Shown in pieces: positions 29,806 through 40,130 of a stretch of 42,544 bases of DNA. The position numbers were made by a program, and so were the translations under genes. The stretch's first letter is position 1. Each line of letters starts with the position of its first letter. Below the pieces are notes generated by a model. The model was given only the letters and a program-made list of their open reading frames with translations. It was not told the origin of the DNA and ran no database searches. Source of the stretch: an uncultured Oscillospiraceae bacterium (GTDB lineage Bacteria > Bacillota > Clostridia > Oscillospirales > Oscillospiraceae); the NCBI GenBank assembly GCA_949935795.1, contig CATLFX010000021.1:1-42544 (forward strand), in the 5' to 3' direction.

Positions 29806-30633
29806 ATGGAATGGCGGAAGCTGAAAAATATCATGATCCTCATCCTGCTGGTGGTCAACGGCTTTCTGCTGGTGCTGGTGTGGTCCCGCCGGGAGGAGTC
29901 CGCCAGCTACCAGCGGGCGGCGCTGGAGCAGACGGTGCGCGTGCTCAACAAGAGCGGGATCGAGGTGGATCTGGACGCCGCCAGCCCGGCGGACAGCCTG
30001 CCGCCCCTGACGGTGGAGCGGGACCTGGACCGGGAGCTCCAGCTGGCCCGGGGCCTGCTGGGCCAGGACGCCCAGGCGGATAACCGGGGGGGCGGGCTGT
30101 ACCTCTACCAAAACGGCGCGGGCCAGCTGAGCGTCCGGCCGGGGGGAGAGCTGTCCGCCGAGCTCCAGGAGGACAGCCGCTGGAGCACCGGACATCCGGC
30201 GCGCCATGCCGCCGGGCTGCTGCGGGACATGGGGCTGGAGGCGGAGGAGCTGGAGACGGTTCAGGAGGATGGTCAGACGCGGGTGCGGTTCCGGCAGGTG
30301 TGGAACGGTGCGGCGGTGTTCTCCTGCGAGGTGGAGTTCGTGTATGAGAACGACGCCCTCGGCGCCATCCGCGGGACGCTGGTAGCCGCCGGGCAGGGGA
30401 CGGCGGAGGGAGGCCAGGCCCTCACCCTCCCCACGGCGCTGATGCGCTTTTCCGAGGAAATTACCGCCGCCGGCGACGTGTGCACCGCCATCCGCTCCAT
30501 GGAGCCGGGCTACCGGGGGACGGTGCAGCCCCTGTCCGGCGGGGTGCGGCTGGCCCCGGTGTGGCTGGTGGCCACCGACACCGGCAAATACTATCTGGAC
30601 TGTGTCACCGGGGCGCTGACCCGGGTGACATAG
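29806..30633 (+). CDS. yycI: YycI-family two-component system regulatory protein
   Basis: A 275-residue protein starting MEWRKLKNIMILILLVVNGF, the conserved YycI opening (M-x-W-x-K-x-K), with a single membrane helix at about 8-25. The outside part has strands typical of the YycI/YycH fold: VRFRQVWNGAAVFSCEVEF and a closing APVWLVATDTGKYYLDCVTG. It follows yycH by 31 bp and precedes the flippase by five bases. With YycH it is expected to modulate WalK through the membrane. The length is close to that of Bacillus YycI. Confidence 0.82.
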   Translation: MEWRKLKNIMILILLVVNGFLLVLVWSRREESASYQRAALEQTVRVLNKSGIEVDLDAASPADSLPPLTVERDLDRELQLARGLLGQDAQADNRGGGLYLYQNGAGQLSVRPGGELSAELQEDSRWSTGHPARHAAGLLRDMGLEAEELETVQEDGQTRVRFRQVWNGAAVFSCEVEFVYENDALGAIRGTLVAAGQGTAEGGQALTLPTALMRFSEEITAAGDVCTAIRSMEPGYRGTVQPLSGGVRLAPVWLVATDTGKYYLDCVTGALTRVT

Positions 30634-30638
30634 CGTAC

Positions 30639-32234
30639 ATGTCAGACAAGCCCTCCTTCATAAGATGGACGAGAACGCATCTTGTGAAGGGGGGCGGGCT
30701 TTTGTCCACAATTCTGGCCGGGACTCTGCTGCTCACCGCCACCGGCCTGTTTTCCCAGGTGGTGGGTTTTTTATACCGTATGATGGTCTCCCGGCTCATC
30801 GGCGCGGAGACCATGGGACTGTACCAGCTGGTGATGCCGGTGTACTCCATGCTCATGTCGGTGACGGCCGTGGGGCTGACGGTGGCCGTGTCCACCCTGT
30901 CCGCCCGCTACCACGCCCTGGGGGACAGCGGCACGGTGCGGCTGGTGCTGCGCCGTGCGGTGAGGAATTTCCTGCTCATCGCCCTCCCCCTGGGGCTGGC
31001 GGTGGCGGCCCTGTCCGACCCCATCTCCGTCTACCTGCTGGGGGACGCCCGGACCCGCCTGGGCGTGGTGGTGATGGTGCCCTGTATGCTGCTCACTGGG
31101 GTGGAAAACCTCCACAAGCACTGCTTTTACGGCATTGGCCGGGTGCGGCCCCCCGCCGCCGTGGAGACCGCCGAGCAGCTGATCCGGGCCGGGGCGGTGC
31201 TGGGGCTGCTCATCGTCCTGCTGCCCCGGTCCGCCGAGGAGACGGTGGGGATCATCGCCCTGGGCATGGTGCTGTGCGAGGTGTTCTCCGCCTGCACCCT
31301 CACCCTGCTGTTCCGGCGGCACTGGCGGCGTTTTCCGCCGGGGGAGCCCGGGGCGGATGTCAGCGGAAAACGCCTCATGTCCATCGCTGTGCCGGTGGGG
31401 GCCACCTCCCTGCTGGGCACGCTGCTGGGGTCGGCCAACGCGGTGCTCATCCCGGCCAAGCTGGTGGAGGGGGGCATGACCCTGTCCGAGGCCATGGCGG
31501 AGTTCGGAGTGCTCAGCGGCATGACCCTGCCCCTGCTGGGCCTGCCCACGGGCTTCATCGGCGCTCTGTGCCTGGTGATGGTGCCCGATCTGTCCCGGCG
31601 GACGGCCAAGGGGGACAGACGGGCGGCGGGGGGCTTTCTGGACCGGGTGATGTCCGCCACCTCCCTGCTGATGGCCCCGGCCATGGCCCTGCTGACAGTA
31701 ATTGGACCCTCGGTGGGCCGGGCCATGTTCAAGGACCCCAGAGTGGGGGAGCTGATGCTGCCCCTGGCTGTGGGCACCCTGCTGGGGTGCTGGCAGTCGG
31801 TGCTGTCCGGGGCGCTGAACGGCCTGGGCCTCCAGAGCAGGGCGGCGCGCAACGCCATTATCAGCGACGCGGTCCAGCTGGCTTTCACCTTTTTCGCCGT
31901 GTCCCGGTTTGGGTTGGCGGGGTTCGCGGCGGGATACGTGGCCTCCGGGCTGGCGGGGGCGGGGCTGAACCTGGCCTCTGTGCTCCGGGCGGCGGAGCTG
32001 CGGGTGAAGTGGTTCCGGTGGTTTGTCCGGCCCCTGCTGTCGGCGGCGCTCATGGGGCTGTGGTGCAATCTGCTGTTCCGGGTGATGCTGGACGCCGGGT
32101 GCGGCCAGGGCTGGTCGGTGCTGGCCTGCTCCCTGCTGGGACTGGTGGTGTATGCCGCCGCCCTGCTGGCCCAGGGGGTTACTTTTTCCCGCCCTGCTTT
32201 TTCTCGCCCTACTTTTTCTCGAGAGAAAAAGTAG
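30639..32234 (+). CDS. MurJ/SpoVB-type lipid flippase (MOP superfamily)
   Basis: A 531-residue polytopic membrane protein with about 12-14 helices. Family features are LLSTILAGTLLLTATGLFSQ in the first helix, VVGFLYRMMVSRLIGAETMGLYQLVMP, and repeated M-P-x-L-L-T-G and L-P-T-G-F segments. It resembles SpoVB/stage V sporulation and polysaccharide flippases that move lipid-linked murein precursors. The ATG at 30639 is five bases after yycI, with a GGGTGA site. Following the Wal genes it fits an envelope role. Its last residues (VTFSRPAFSRPTFSREKK) and stop codon are encoded by a dispersed AT-rich repeat, so the natural C-terminus has been replaced or extended. Confidence 0.88.
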   Translation: MSDKPSFIRWTRTHLVKGGGLLSTILAGTLLLTATGLFSQVVGFLYRMMVSRLIGAETMGLYQLVMPVYSMLMSVTAVGLTVAVSTLSARYHALGDSGTVRLVLRRAVRNFLLIALPLGLAVAALSDPISVYLLGDARTRLGVVVMVPCMLLTGVENLHKHCFYGIGRVRPPAAVETAEQLIRAGAVLGLLIVLLPRSAEETVGIIALGMVLCEVFSACTLTLLFRRHWRRFPPGEPGADVSGKRLMSIAVPVGATSLLGTLLGSANAVLIPAKLVEGGMTLSEAMAEFGVLSGMTLPLLGLPTGFIGALCLVMVPDLSRRTAKGDRRAAGGFLDRVMSATSLLMAPAMALLTVIGPSVGRAMFKDPRVGELMLPLAVGTLLGCWQSVLSGALNGLGLQSRAARNAIISDAVQLAFTFFAVSRFGLAGFAAGYVASGLAGAGLNLASVLRAAELRVKWFRWFVRPLLSAALMGLWCNLLFRVMLDAGCGQGWSVLACSLLGLVVYAAALLAQGVTFSRPAFSRPTFSREKK

Positions 32235-32250
32235 GCAAAAAGAGCTTTAG
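32179..32250 (+). repeat. AT-rich hairpin repeat, copy E, with triplicated 5' arm
   Basis: CTACTTTTTCTC (32209-32220) pairs perfectly with GAGAGAAAAAGTAG (32221-32234) as a gapless palindrome, followed by GCAAAAAGAGCTTT. Two further degenerate copies of the 5' arm precede it at 15-bp steps (TTACTTTTTCCCGCC, CTGCTTTTTCTCGCC). The block overlaps the end of the flippase gene and supplies its last codons and stop. Confidence 0.7.
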
Positions 32251-32412
32251 TTCGCTGCCTAAATGGTGCAAACCGTTAGATAGCCGGACGGCAACGGGCC
32301 GATGCGCTCTGGGACTGGTGATGTACGCCGCCGCGAAATGGTGAGGACCTTTTGATTTTCGGATGGCAGCGGGACAAGGCGGTTGACTTAACGAATCGGA
32401 GGAGGAACATAT

Positions 32413-33093
32413 ATGAGCCCGAAAATCCTGATTTCCACCGGCGGGGGGAACGCCGCCAATTACCTGGCCGCCGTTCAGGCCGCCGGGGGCGCGGGAGAGG
32501 CCCGGTATCTCCCCGCCCCGGACCTGAGCTATGATGGCCTGCTGCTGGCAGGCGGGGAGGACGTGGACCCCGCCCTGTTTGGCCAGGAGGACCAGGGCTC
32601 CCGGGGCGTCGACCGGGCCAGGGACGAGGCGGAGCTGGCCCTGCTGGACGCCTTCTGCGGGGCGGGAAAGCCGGTGCTGGCCATCTGCCGGGGACATCAG
32701 GTGGTCAACGTGTGGCTGGAGGGCGGGCTCATTCAGGATCTGGGCCCCCAGCTGGTCCCCTTCCACCAAAGGAAGGAGGGGGACCAGGTCCACCTCATCC
32801 GGGCGGAGCGGGGAACTTTGCTCCACCGGCTGTACGGCCCGGTGTTCCCGGTGAATTCCAGCCACCACCAGGGTCTGGGGAAGCTGGGCCGGGGCCTGTG
32901 GGCCGCCGCCTGGTCCGAGGACGGGGTGGTGGAGGCGGTGGAGCACGACACCCTGCCCCTGATCTCCGTCCAGTTCCACCCGGAGCGGATGACGGGAGCG
33001 CTGGCCCGGCTGGATACGGTGGACGGCGGGGCGCTGTTCCAGGTGTTTCTGGAGCTGTGCCGGAGAAAAGGAAGCGGAAAAAGAAACCTTTAG
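32413..33093 (+). CDS. Class I glutamine amidotransferase-like hydrolase (peptidase C26, gamma-glutamyl hydrolase type)
   Basis: A 226-residue protein of the C26/PuuD group that hydrolyses gamma-glutamyl bonds. Catalytic Cys92 lies in the nucleophile elbow LAICRGHQ, His189 in QFHPER, with Glu191 two residues on. LLLAGGEDVDPALFG and VNSSHHQGLGKLG are family motifs. The protein is shorter than E. coli PuuD (254 aa), mostly at the N-terminus. ATG 32413 follows GGAGGAGG. It is a single gene with no gamma-glutamyl ligase or putrescine gene beside it, so the substrate is open. Confidence 0.87.
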   Translation: MSPKILISTGGGNAANYLAAVQAAGGAGEARYLPAPDLSYDGLLLAGGEDVDPALFGQEDQGSRGVDRARDEAELALLDAFCGAGKPVLAICRGHQVVNVWLEGGLIQDLGPQLVPFHQRKEGDQVHLIRAERGTLLHRLYGPVFPVNSSHHQGLGKLGRGLWAAAWSEDGVVEAVEHDTLPLISVQFHPERMTGALARLDTVDGGALFQVFLELCRRKGSGKRNL

Positions 33094-33120
33094 GCAGTCC
33101 CTAACGATATATGCGTGAGA

Positions 33121-33147
33121 TTGGCACTCTCTCGGTGAGAGTGCTAA
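33121..33147. promoter_or_regulatory. CIRCE element (HrcA operator)
   Basis: TTGGCACTC (33121-33129), a nine-base spacer and GAGTGCTAA (33139-33147) match the CIRCE consensus TTAGCACTC-N9-GAGTGCTAA at all but one base. It lies 114 bp before clpB. A -10-like TATACT is at 33187-33192 with no convincing -35, so the exact promoter is unclear. Confidence 0.9.
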
Positions 33148-33261
33148 TTGTTTACAGGCAGTTCATGATTTTTGGGCGGGGCGGGGTATACTACAAGATG
33201 AAACTACAGATTGGAGCGTAGGAATAATGCCTGCGTCTCCTGAAAAGGAGTGAATTTCACC

Positions 33262-35856
<2,595 letters not shown>

Positions 35857-35859
35857 CAC

Positions 35860-35895
35860 AAAAAAGTCCCGCCCGGTTTTCCGGGCGGGATTTTT
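35860..35895. terminator. Intrinsic terminator of clpB
   Basis: AAAAAGTCCCGCCCGG pairs with CCGGGCGGGATTTTT around TTTT, four bases after the clpB stop. The A-run and T-run make it usable in both directions, also ending the small minus-strand gene at 35894. Confidence 0.9.
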
Positions 35896-36145
35896 ATCCC
35901 CAGTCATGGCGGAACGTGTACAGCCCTGAGCTGTAAAATTCCTCAACGATGGCCTCAATCCGCCCATAGCAGTCTGAGTCATCCAACGTCTGATCGTCCA
36001 GAATTGTTTTGATCTTGGAGATTGTTTCCAGAGCGCGGGTTTCCACTGTGTGTGGGAACGGGGGAAAACCCTGGGTCTCCAGATAGGAAAGAACTAAATC
36101 GCCCAGGGCCTTTGCATAGATTTGCTTGACGTTTGGATCATTCAT
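35894..36145 (-). CDS. Small hypothetical protein (83 aa)
   Basis: Starts at ATG 36145 after GAGGTGAG. The 83 residues are acidic and mostly helical by inspection (KQIYAKALGDLVLSYLETQ, then RALETISKIKTILDD, then YGRIEAIVEEFYSSG), ending RHDWG. No signal peptide, membrane segment or known motif. Base composition is nearer even than in the surrounding operons. It is divergent from the small HTH gene at 36237 with 91 bp between them, so the two may share a control region. I do not recognise the family. Confidence 0.65.
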   Translation of the reverse strand: MNDPNVKQIYAKALGDLVLSYLETQGFPPFPHTVETRALETISKIKTILDDQTLDDSDCYGRIEAIVEEFYSSGLYTFRHDWG

Positions 36146-36207
36146 GTGCTCACCTCAGCCTGATTATACCCGCTATTTCGGGAATATTCAAGTGGTATTG
36201 CGCAAAA

Positions 36208-36213
36208 TATAAT
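36208..36213 (+). promoter_or_regulatory. -10 element before the small HTH gene
   Basis: A perfect TATAAT, 23 bp before the GTG start at 36237; the -35 region (TATTCA at 36185-36190, 17-bp spacer) is weak. Confidence 0.45.
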
Positions 36214-36236
36214 AGAAATCACAAGGAGGTGCTCTT

Positions 36237-36449
36237 GTGATTTCTTATGACCCGCTGTGGGACACCATGCGCAGGAAAAATATCACCACATATACGCTGA
36301 TTAAGGAGCACGGCTTCAGCCGGGGAACGCTGGACTCCTTGAAGCAAAATCGGAACATCTCCACGGCTACCCTGGACGATATCTGCGAGATGTTGGACTG
36401 CCGCGTGGAAGATGTGCTGGTGTATATCCCCAATGAGCATAAAGACTGA
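36237..36449 (+). CDS. Small XRE/Cro-CI family DNA-binding protein
   Basis: A 70-residue protein consisting only of a Cro/CI-type helix-turn-helix (HTH_26-like). It starts with GTG at 36237 after AAGGAGGTG. DTMRRKNITTYTLIKEHGFS forms helices 1-2, RGTLDSLKQNRNIS the recognition helix, and TATLDDICEMLDCRVEDVLVY the characteristic C-terminal helix pair. Such stand-alone regulators are common in Firmicutes and mobile elements. It is divergent from an unknown small gene and followed by its own terminator. Target unknown. Confidence 0.85.
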   Translation: MISYDPLWDTMRRKNITTYTLIKEHGFSRGTLDSLKQNRNISTATLDDICEMLDCRVEDVLVYIPNEHKD

Positions 36450-36482
36450 ACGCCTTCCTGCATGCGGCGCAGGAAGGCGTTT
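36449..36482 (+). terminator. Terminator of the small HTH gene
   Basis: AACGCCTTCCTGC (36449-36461) pairs with GCAGGAAGGCGTT (36468-36482 region) and is followed by TTT, directly after the stop codon. Confidence 0.8.
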
Positions 36483-36512
36483 TCAGTATTATATTCTAGT
36501 CGGATCAGCTTG

Positions 36513-37085
36513 TCAGGTATCCGGGCTGGAACCGGCGCTCCCCCCGCCCTCGGACGCCCCGGCGGCCTCCACGGACGGGGCCTCCCCGCCGCCGGTCTCC
36601 TCTGTCTTACCGCCGTTTCGATCCTCCTCATCCAGCACGCTCTCCACCTTCTTGGGGTCCTTCTTCTCCCGGCGCAGGGCCACGGCCAGCTTGTAACCCT
36701 CCTTGTCGTGCTCCATCAGATACCGCAGGTCCTCCGGCGGCACCCGGTCCCCCCGCATGATGGCGGCGGCGATCTTCTGGCACTTGTTCATCATGTCCAG
36801 CTTGTCCTCCATGGAGTCCAGCTGCTTTTTCTGGGTTTCCATGGCGTCCAGATAACCCTGGATCACGCTGTGCTTTTTGTCCTGGCCCTCCTCCGGGTTC
36901 CAGGCCTGACGGCTCTGCTCCTCCACATAGGCCAGCGCCTGCCTGGACAGGGACAGCTTGTCGGCGGGCTCCCTGGGCTGGGAGGTCTGGGCCTTGGCGG
37001 GGGCCTCCGGGACATCCGCCTTTTTGCCCGTCATTTTGTCAAGCTGGGCATTGCGCCGCAGTTCCCTGGTACTGCGCAGTTCCAT
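36513..37085 (-). CDS. Hypothetical charged, coiled-coil-prone protein (190 aa)
   Basis: The start at 37085 follows GGAAAGGAG and gives MELRSTRELRRNAQLDKMTG. The protein is very hydrophilic. Residues about 45-70 are Pro/Ala-rich, then DKLSLSRQALAYVEEQSRQ, a long helix (DAMETQKKQLDSMEDKLDMMNKCQ in two stretches, about 85-115), then PPEDLRYLMEHDKEGYKLAVALRREKKDPKKVESV, and a low-complexity Gly/Glu/Ser tail. The D-K-L-x-L-S-x-Q-A segment is faintly like anti-sigma factor FlgM, but that is too little to name it. No membrane segment. It is monocistronic, between the HTH gene and divergently from proB. Unrecognised. Confidence 0.7.
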   Translation of the reverse strand: MELRSTRELRRNAQLDKMTGKKADVPEAPAKAQTSQPREPADKLSLSRQALAYVEEQSRQAWNPEEGQDKKHSVIQGYLDAMETQKKQLDSMEDKLDMMNKCQKIAAAIMRGDRVPPEDLRYLMEHDKEGYKLAVALRREKKDPKKVESVLDEEDRNGGKTEETGGGEAPSVEAAGASEGGGSAGSSPDT

Positions 37086-37223
37086 CTCCGCCGCTCCTTT
37101 CCGTTTGATTGCTCTATGGAATATATCGGCAAATGCTCCGCCTTTGTTAACCGGCTGAAAAAAATAACCCGTCCCCAAGGCCGTCCCCCATTTCGGGGGC
37201 TTTTCTTTTTCGCTTTAGCGTGG

Positions 37224-37229
37224 TATAAT
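37224..37229 (+). promoter_or_regulatory. Extended -10 element of proBA
   Basis: TGGTATAAT ends at 37229, 31 bp before the proB GTG. It overlaps an in-frame ATG at 37228, which argues that translation starts at the later GTG. The -35 region is weak. A CCCCC/GGGGG hairpin with a T-rich tail (37185-37210) lies just upstream. Confidence 0.6.
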
Positions 37230-37260
37230 GGCTCAACCAAGGGAGAAGGAGGAGAGGGCT

Positions 37261-38049
37261 GTGAAGATTGTGATAAAAGTTGGCACCTCCACCCTGGCCC
37301 ATCCCACCGGGCGGCTGAACATCCGCCGGGTGGAGGAGCTGGTGAAGGTGCTGTCGGATTTGAAAAACGAGGGGCACCAGCTGGTGCTGGTGTCCTCCGG
37401 GGCCATCGGCATGGGGGTGGGGAAGCTGAACCTCCCCGGCCGTCCGGCGGATATGCCCACAAAACAGGCCGCCGCCGCCGTGGGCCAGTGCGAGCTGATG
37501 TACACCTACGACAAGCTGTTCGGGGCGTACAGCCACACCGTGGCCCAGCTGCTGCTGACGGCGGAGGACGTGAACTATCCCCAGCGGCGGCAGAATTTTG
37601 AGAACGCCGTCAACCGCCTGCTGGAGCTGGGAGTCCTGCCCGTGGTCAACGAGAACGACGCGGTAGCCACCGACGAGGTGGGGGTGGCCACCACCATCGG
37701 GGAGAACGACACCCTGTCCGCCATCGTGGCCCGGTGCGTGGGGGCGGACCTGCTGATTTTGCTCAGCGACATCGACGGGCTGTACACCGCCGACCCCCGC
37801 AGGGACGCCCGCGCCGCCCTCATCCCCGAGGTGCGGGAGATCACCCCCGAGCTGCGGGCGCTGGCGGGGGCTCCCGGCTCCGCTTTGGGCACCGGCGGGA
37901 TGGCCACCAAATTGAAAGCGGCGGAGATCGCCATGGGCTGCGGCTGCGACATGGTCATCGCCAACGGCCAGCGGCCTGAGCTGCTCTACGACGCGGCGGC
38001 GGGCCGGCACACCGGCACCCGGTTTATTGGAAGGAGAGAGGACGCATGA
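37261..38049 (+). CDS. proB: Glutamate 5-kinase (short form without PUA domain)
   Basis: First enzyme of proline synthesis: phosphorylates glutamate at the gamma-carboxyl. I choose GTG 37261, placed six bases after AAGGAGGAG; the upstream in-frame ATG lies on the -10 element. The 262 residues make a complete amino-acid kinase domain: [48 protein letters not shown]-like [38 protein letters not shown]. The C-terminal PUA domain of the E. coli enzyme (367 aa) is absent; short forms occur in other Firmicutes. It overlaps proA by four bases. Confidence 0.95.
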   Translation: MKIVIKVGTSTLAHPTGRLNIRRVEELVKVLSDLKNEGHQLVLVSSGAIGMGVGKLNLPGRPADMPTKQAAAAVGQCELMYTYDKLFGAYSHTVAQLLLTAEDVNYPQRRQNFENAVNRLLELGVLPVVNENDAVATDEVGVATTIGENDTLSAIVARCVGADLLILLSDIDGLYTADPRRDARAALIPEVREITPELRALAGAPGSALGTGGMATKLKAAEIAMGCGCDMVIANGQRPELLYDAAAGRHTGTRFIGRREDA

Positions 38050-39302
38050 CCACATTGGAACTGTTACAGAGGGCCAAAGGCGCTAAGGGGGCCATGGCCC
38101 TGGCCGGACCGGACGTGAAAAACCGGGCGCTGGCCGCCATGGCGGACGCGCTGGAGGCCCGTGCCTCAGCCATTTTGGAGGCCAACGCCCTGGATCTGGC
38201 GGCGGCAAAGGGGACGGTATCCGACGTGATGCTGGACCGGCTGGCCCTGGACCAGGGCCGCGTCAAGGGTATGGCGGACGGCGTGCGGGAGGTGGCCGCC
38301 CTCCCCGACCCGGTGGGCCTGGTGCTCCGCCGGGAGGAGCGGCCCAACGGGCTGGTCATCGAAAAGACCGCCGTCCCTATGGGTGTTGTGGCCATCATCT
38401 ACGAGAGCCGCCCCAACGTCACCTCCGACGCGGCGGCGCTGGCGCTGAAGGCGGGCTCCGCCTGCGTTCTGCGCTGCGGCAAGGAGGCCCACCGCTCCGC
38501 CGCCGCCATCGTGGACGCCCTCCGGGAGGGCCTGTCCGCCGCCGGACTGCCCCAGAACGCTCTGGGGCTGGTGGAGGACACCACCCGGCAGTCCGCCAAC
38601 GAGCTGATGACCGCCTCCGGGCTGGTGGACCTGCTCATCCCCAGGGGCGGGGCGGGGCTCATCCGGGCCTGTGTGGACAACGCCACCGTCCCCGTCATCG
38701 AGACGGGCACCGGCATCTGCCACGTCTACGTGGACAGGGACGCGGACCTGGACATGGCGCTCCAGATCATGGAGAACGCCAAGTGCTCCCGGCCCAGCGT
38801 GTGCAACGCCGCTGAGGTCTGTCTGGTCCATGAGGATGTGGCCAAGGCCTTCCTGCCCCGGCTGAAAGAGCTGCTGGCGGACGCCCAAGCCGCCCAAGGC
38901 CTGCCCCCGGTGGAGCTGCGGCTGGACGAAAAAGCCGCGGCAGTCATCCCCGGAACGCCCGCCGGTCCCAGCGACTTTGACACCGAGTTCCTGGACTATA
39001 TCCTTGCGGTCAAGGTGGTGGACGGCGTGGACTCCGCCGCCGCCCACATCGCCGCCCACTCCACCGGCCACTCCGAGGCCATCGTCACCGCCAATGAGGA
39101 GACCGCCCGCCGGTTTACCGCCCTGGTGGACTCCGCCGCCGTGTACTGGAACGCCTCCACCCGGTTCACCGACGGGGGCGTGTTTGGGCTGGGGTGCGAG
39201 ATGGGCATTTCCACCCAGCGGCTCCACGCCCGGGGGCCCATGGGGCTGGCCGAACTGTGCACCTACAAATATGTCGTCAAGGGGACGGGGCAGGTGCGCT
39301 AA
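38046..39302 (+). CDS. proA: Glutamate-5-semialdehyde dehydrogenase (gamma-glutamyl phosphate reductase)
   Basis: A 418-residue NADPH-dependent reductase that takes gamma-glutamyl phosphate to glutamate semialdehyde, probably in a complex with ProB that protects the labile intermediate. ATG 38046 lies in an ATGA overlap with proB. Motifs: [75 protein letters not shown] with the catalytic Cys, and C-terminal [20 protein letters not shown]. Full length, no damage. Its stop overlaps the stop of the convergent gene at 39299. Confidence 0.96.
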   Translation: MTTLELLQRAKGAKGAMALAGPDVKNRALAAMADALEARASAILEANALDLAAAKGTVSDVMLDRLALDQGRVKGMADGVREVAALPDPVGLVLRREERPNGLVIEKTAVPMGVVAIIYESRPNVTSDAAALALKAGSACVLRCGKEAHRSAAAIVDALREGLSAAGLPQNALGLVEDTTRQSANELMTASGLVDLLIPRGGAGLIRACVDNATVPVIETGTGICHVYVDRDADLDMALQIMENAKCSRPSVCNAAEVCLVHEDVAKAFLPRLKELLADAQAAQGLPPVELRLDEKAAAVIPGTPAGPSDFDTEFLDYILAVKVVDGVDSAAAHIAAHSTGHSEAIVTANEETARRFTALVDSAAVYWNASTRFTDGGVFGLGCEMGISTQRLHARGPMGLAELCTYKYVVKGTGQVR

Positions 39303-39823
39303 ACCGGAATGGTCAAAAACGTCCGCACCGCGCCGCTCAGATCGGCGAACAGCGCCGTGTCCGGCGGGAAGAAGGTAAACCACACGATGAGCGCCCCCAG
39401 CAGGGCGGTGAGGAGAAGGGCGGCCTTGTCCGTCCCCGGCCACTCGCACAGCGGCCACAGCACCCGGGGCAGCAGAAATCCCACCGCCAGCAGAAGGAAG
39501 TACAGCGCCAGATCCACATACAGGCTCTCCCCCCGGAGGACGATGTGGTAGAGCCAGCCCGCCCCCACCAGGATGGCGCAGACGGCCAGCAGGCTCAGCA
39601 GCCAGGGGGTGCGCCCCGCGCCCTTCCCGCCCCGGCCCAGCAGCAGCGCCGCCCCCAGCATGGGAAAGTAGAGCAGCTTGACATGCTCCCAGACGCTCTC
39701 CCGCACCGGGGAGACCAGGGCCGTCGCCGGGCTGGGAAGCCAGGTGAAGAGAAAGTGGAGGACCGTCCCCAGAGCGGCGGCGGCCAGGTAGAGAAACAGC
39801 ATTTTTTTGGTCGATTTTTCCAT
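39299..39823 (-). CDS. DUF6512-like integral membrane protein
   Basis: A 174-residue membrane protein starting at 39823 after GAGGTG. It has about five hydrophobic helices (residues near 8-28, 48-65, 75-95, 103-122, 130-150). The segment [14 protein letters not shown] after the first loop is characteristic of a small clostridial membrane family annotated DUF6512; the family call is from memory of that motif. Function unknown. Its TAG overlaps the TAA of proA tail to tail, with no terminator between them, so the two transcripts must overlap. Confidence 0.7.
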   Translation of the reverse strand: MEKSTKKMLFLYLAAAALGTVLHFLFTWLPSPATALVSPVRESVWEHVKLLYFPMLGAALLLGRGGKGAGRTPWLLSLLAVCAILVGAGWLYHIVLRGESLYVDLALYFLLLAVGFLLPRVLWPLCEWPGTDKAALLLTALLGALIVWFTFFPPDTALFADLSGAVRTFLTIPV

Positions 39824-40130
39824 AGTCGCACCTCGCTTTTTTCTATAAGGTATGCGCGGTGCTGGGCAGACTATGTTTGTCCCCATCGGAATTTTTTCGC
39901 GCGTTTTGCCAAATTTGAGCCAATCTTTGCCGCTCGCGCTGGGTTTTTCCAGCATAGATGGAGAAACGCCGCCGTTTTCAGGCCGGCCCGGTTTCTCCCT
40001 GTCAAACCCGCCTGACTTTCCCACGGTGAAAAACCGTCCCCGCCGCCATATTAAAAAGGCGGGCGTTGGGGCGCTTGCGGAGATTTTTCCGCGGACGCCC
40101 GGATTCCCGCCAGTTTCAAAAAGGCGGTGA
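39824..40130. other. Intergenic region between the divergent DUF6512-like gene and spoIVB
   Basis: No gene that I can support. It contains the 5' regions of both neighbours and two GC-rich hairpins (CCGTTTTCAGGCCGG area near 39972; GGCGGGC...GCCCG area near 40058-40110). CATATTA at 40047-40053 resembles a sigma-G -10 element, but no correctly spaced -35 is present. Confidence 0.4.

Noticed and set aside
36237-36449. Antitoxin of a toxin-antitoxin pair.
   Set aside because: The neighbour is divergent, not co-directional, and has no toxin fold that I can recognise; a stand-alone Cro-type regulator is sufficient.
37185-37210. Attenuator hairpin before proB (CCCCC/GGGGG with T-rich tail).
   Set aside because: It lies upstream of the likely -10 element, so it is not in the proB transcript, and no plus-strand gene upstream needs it. 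It may be incidental.
40025-40053. Sigma-G promoter for spoIVB (TGAAAA and CATATTA).
   Set aside because: The spacing between the two boxes is only 14 bp, well short of that expected for sigma-G, and the -35 is imperfect.
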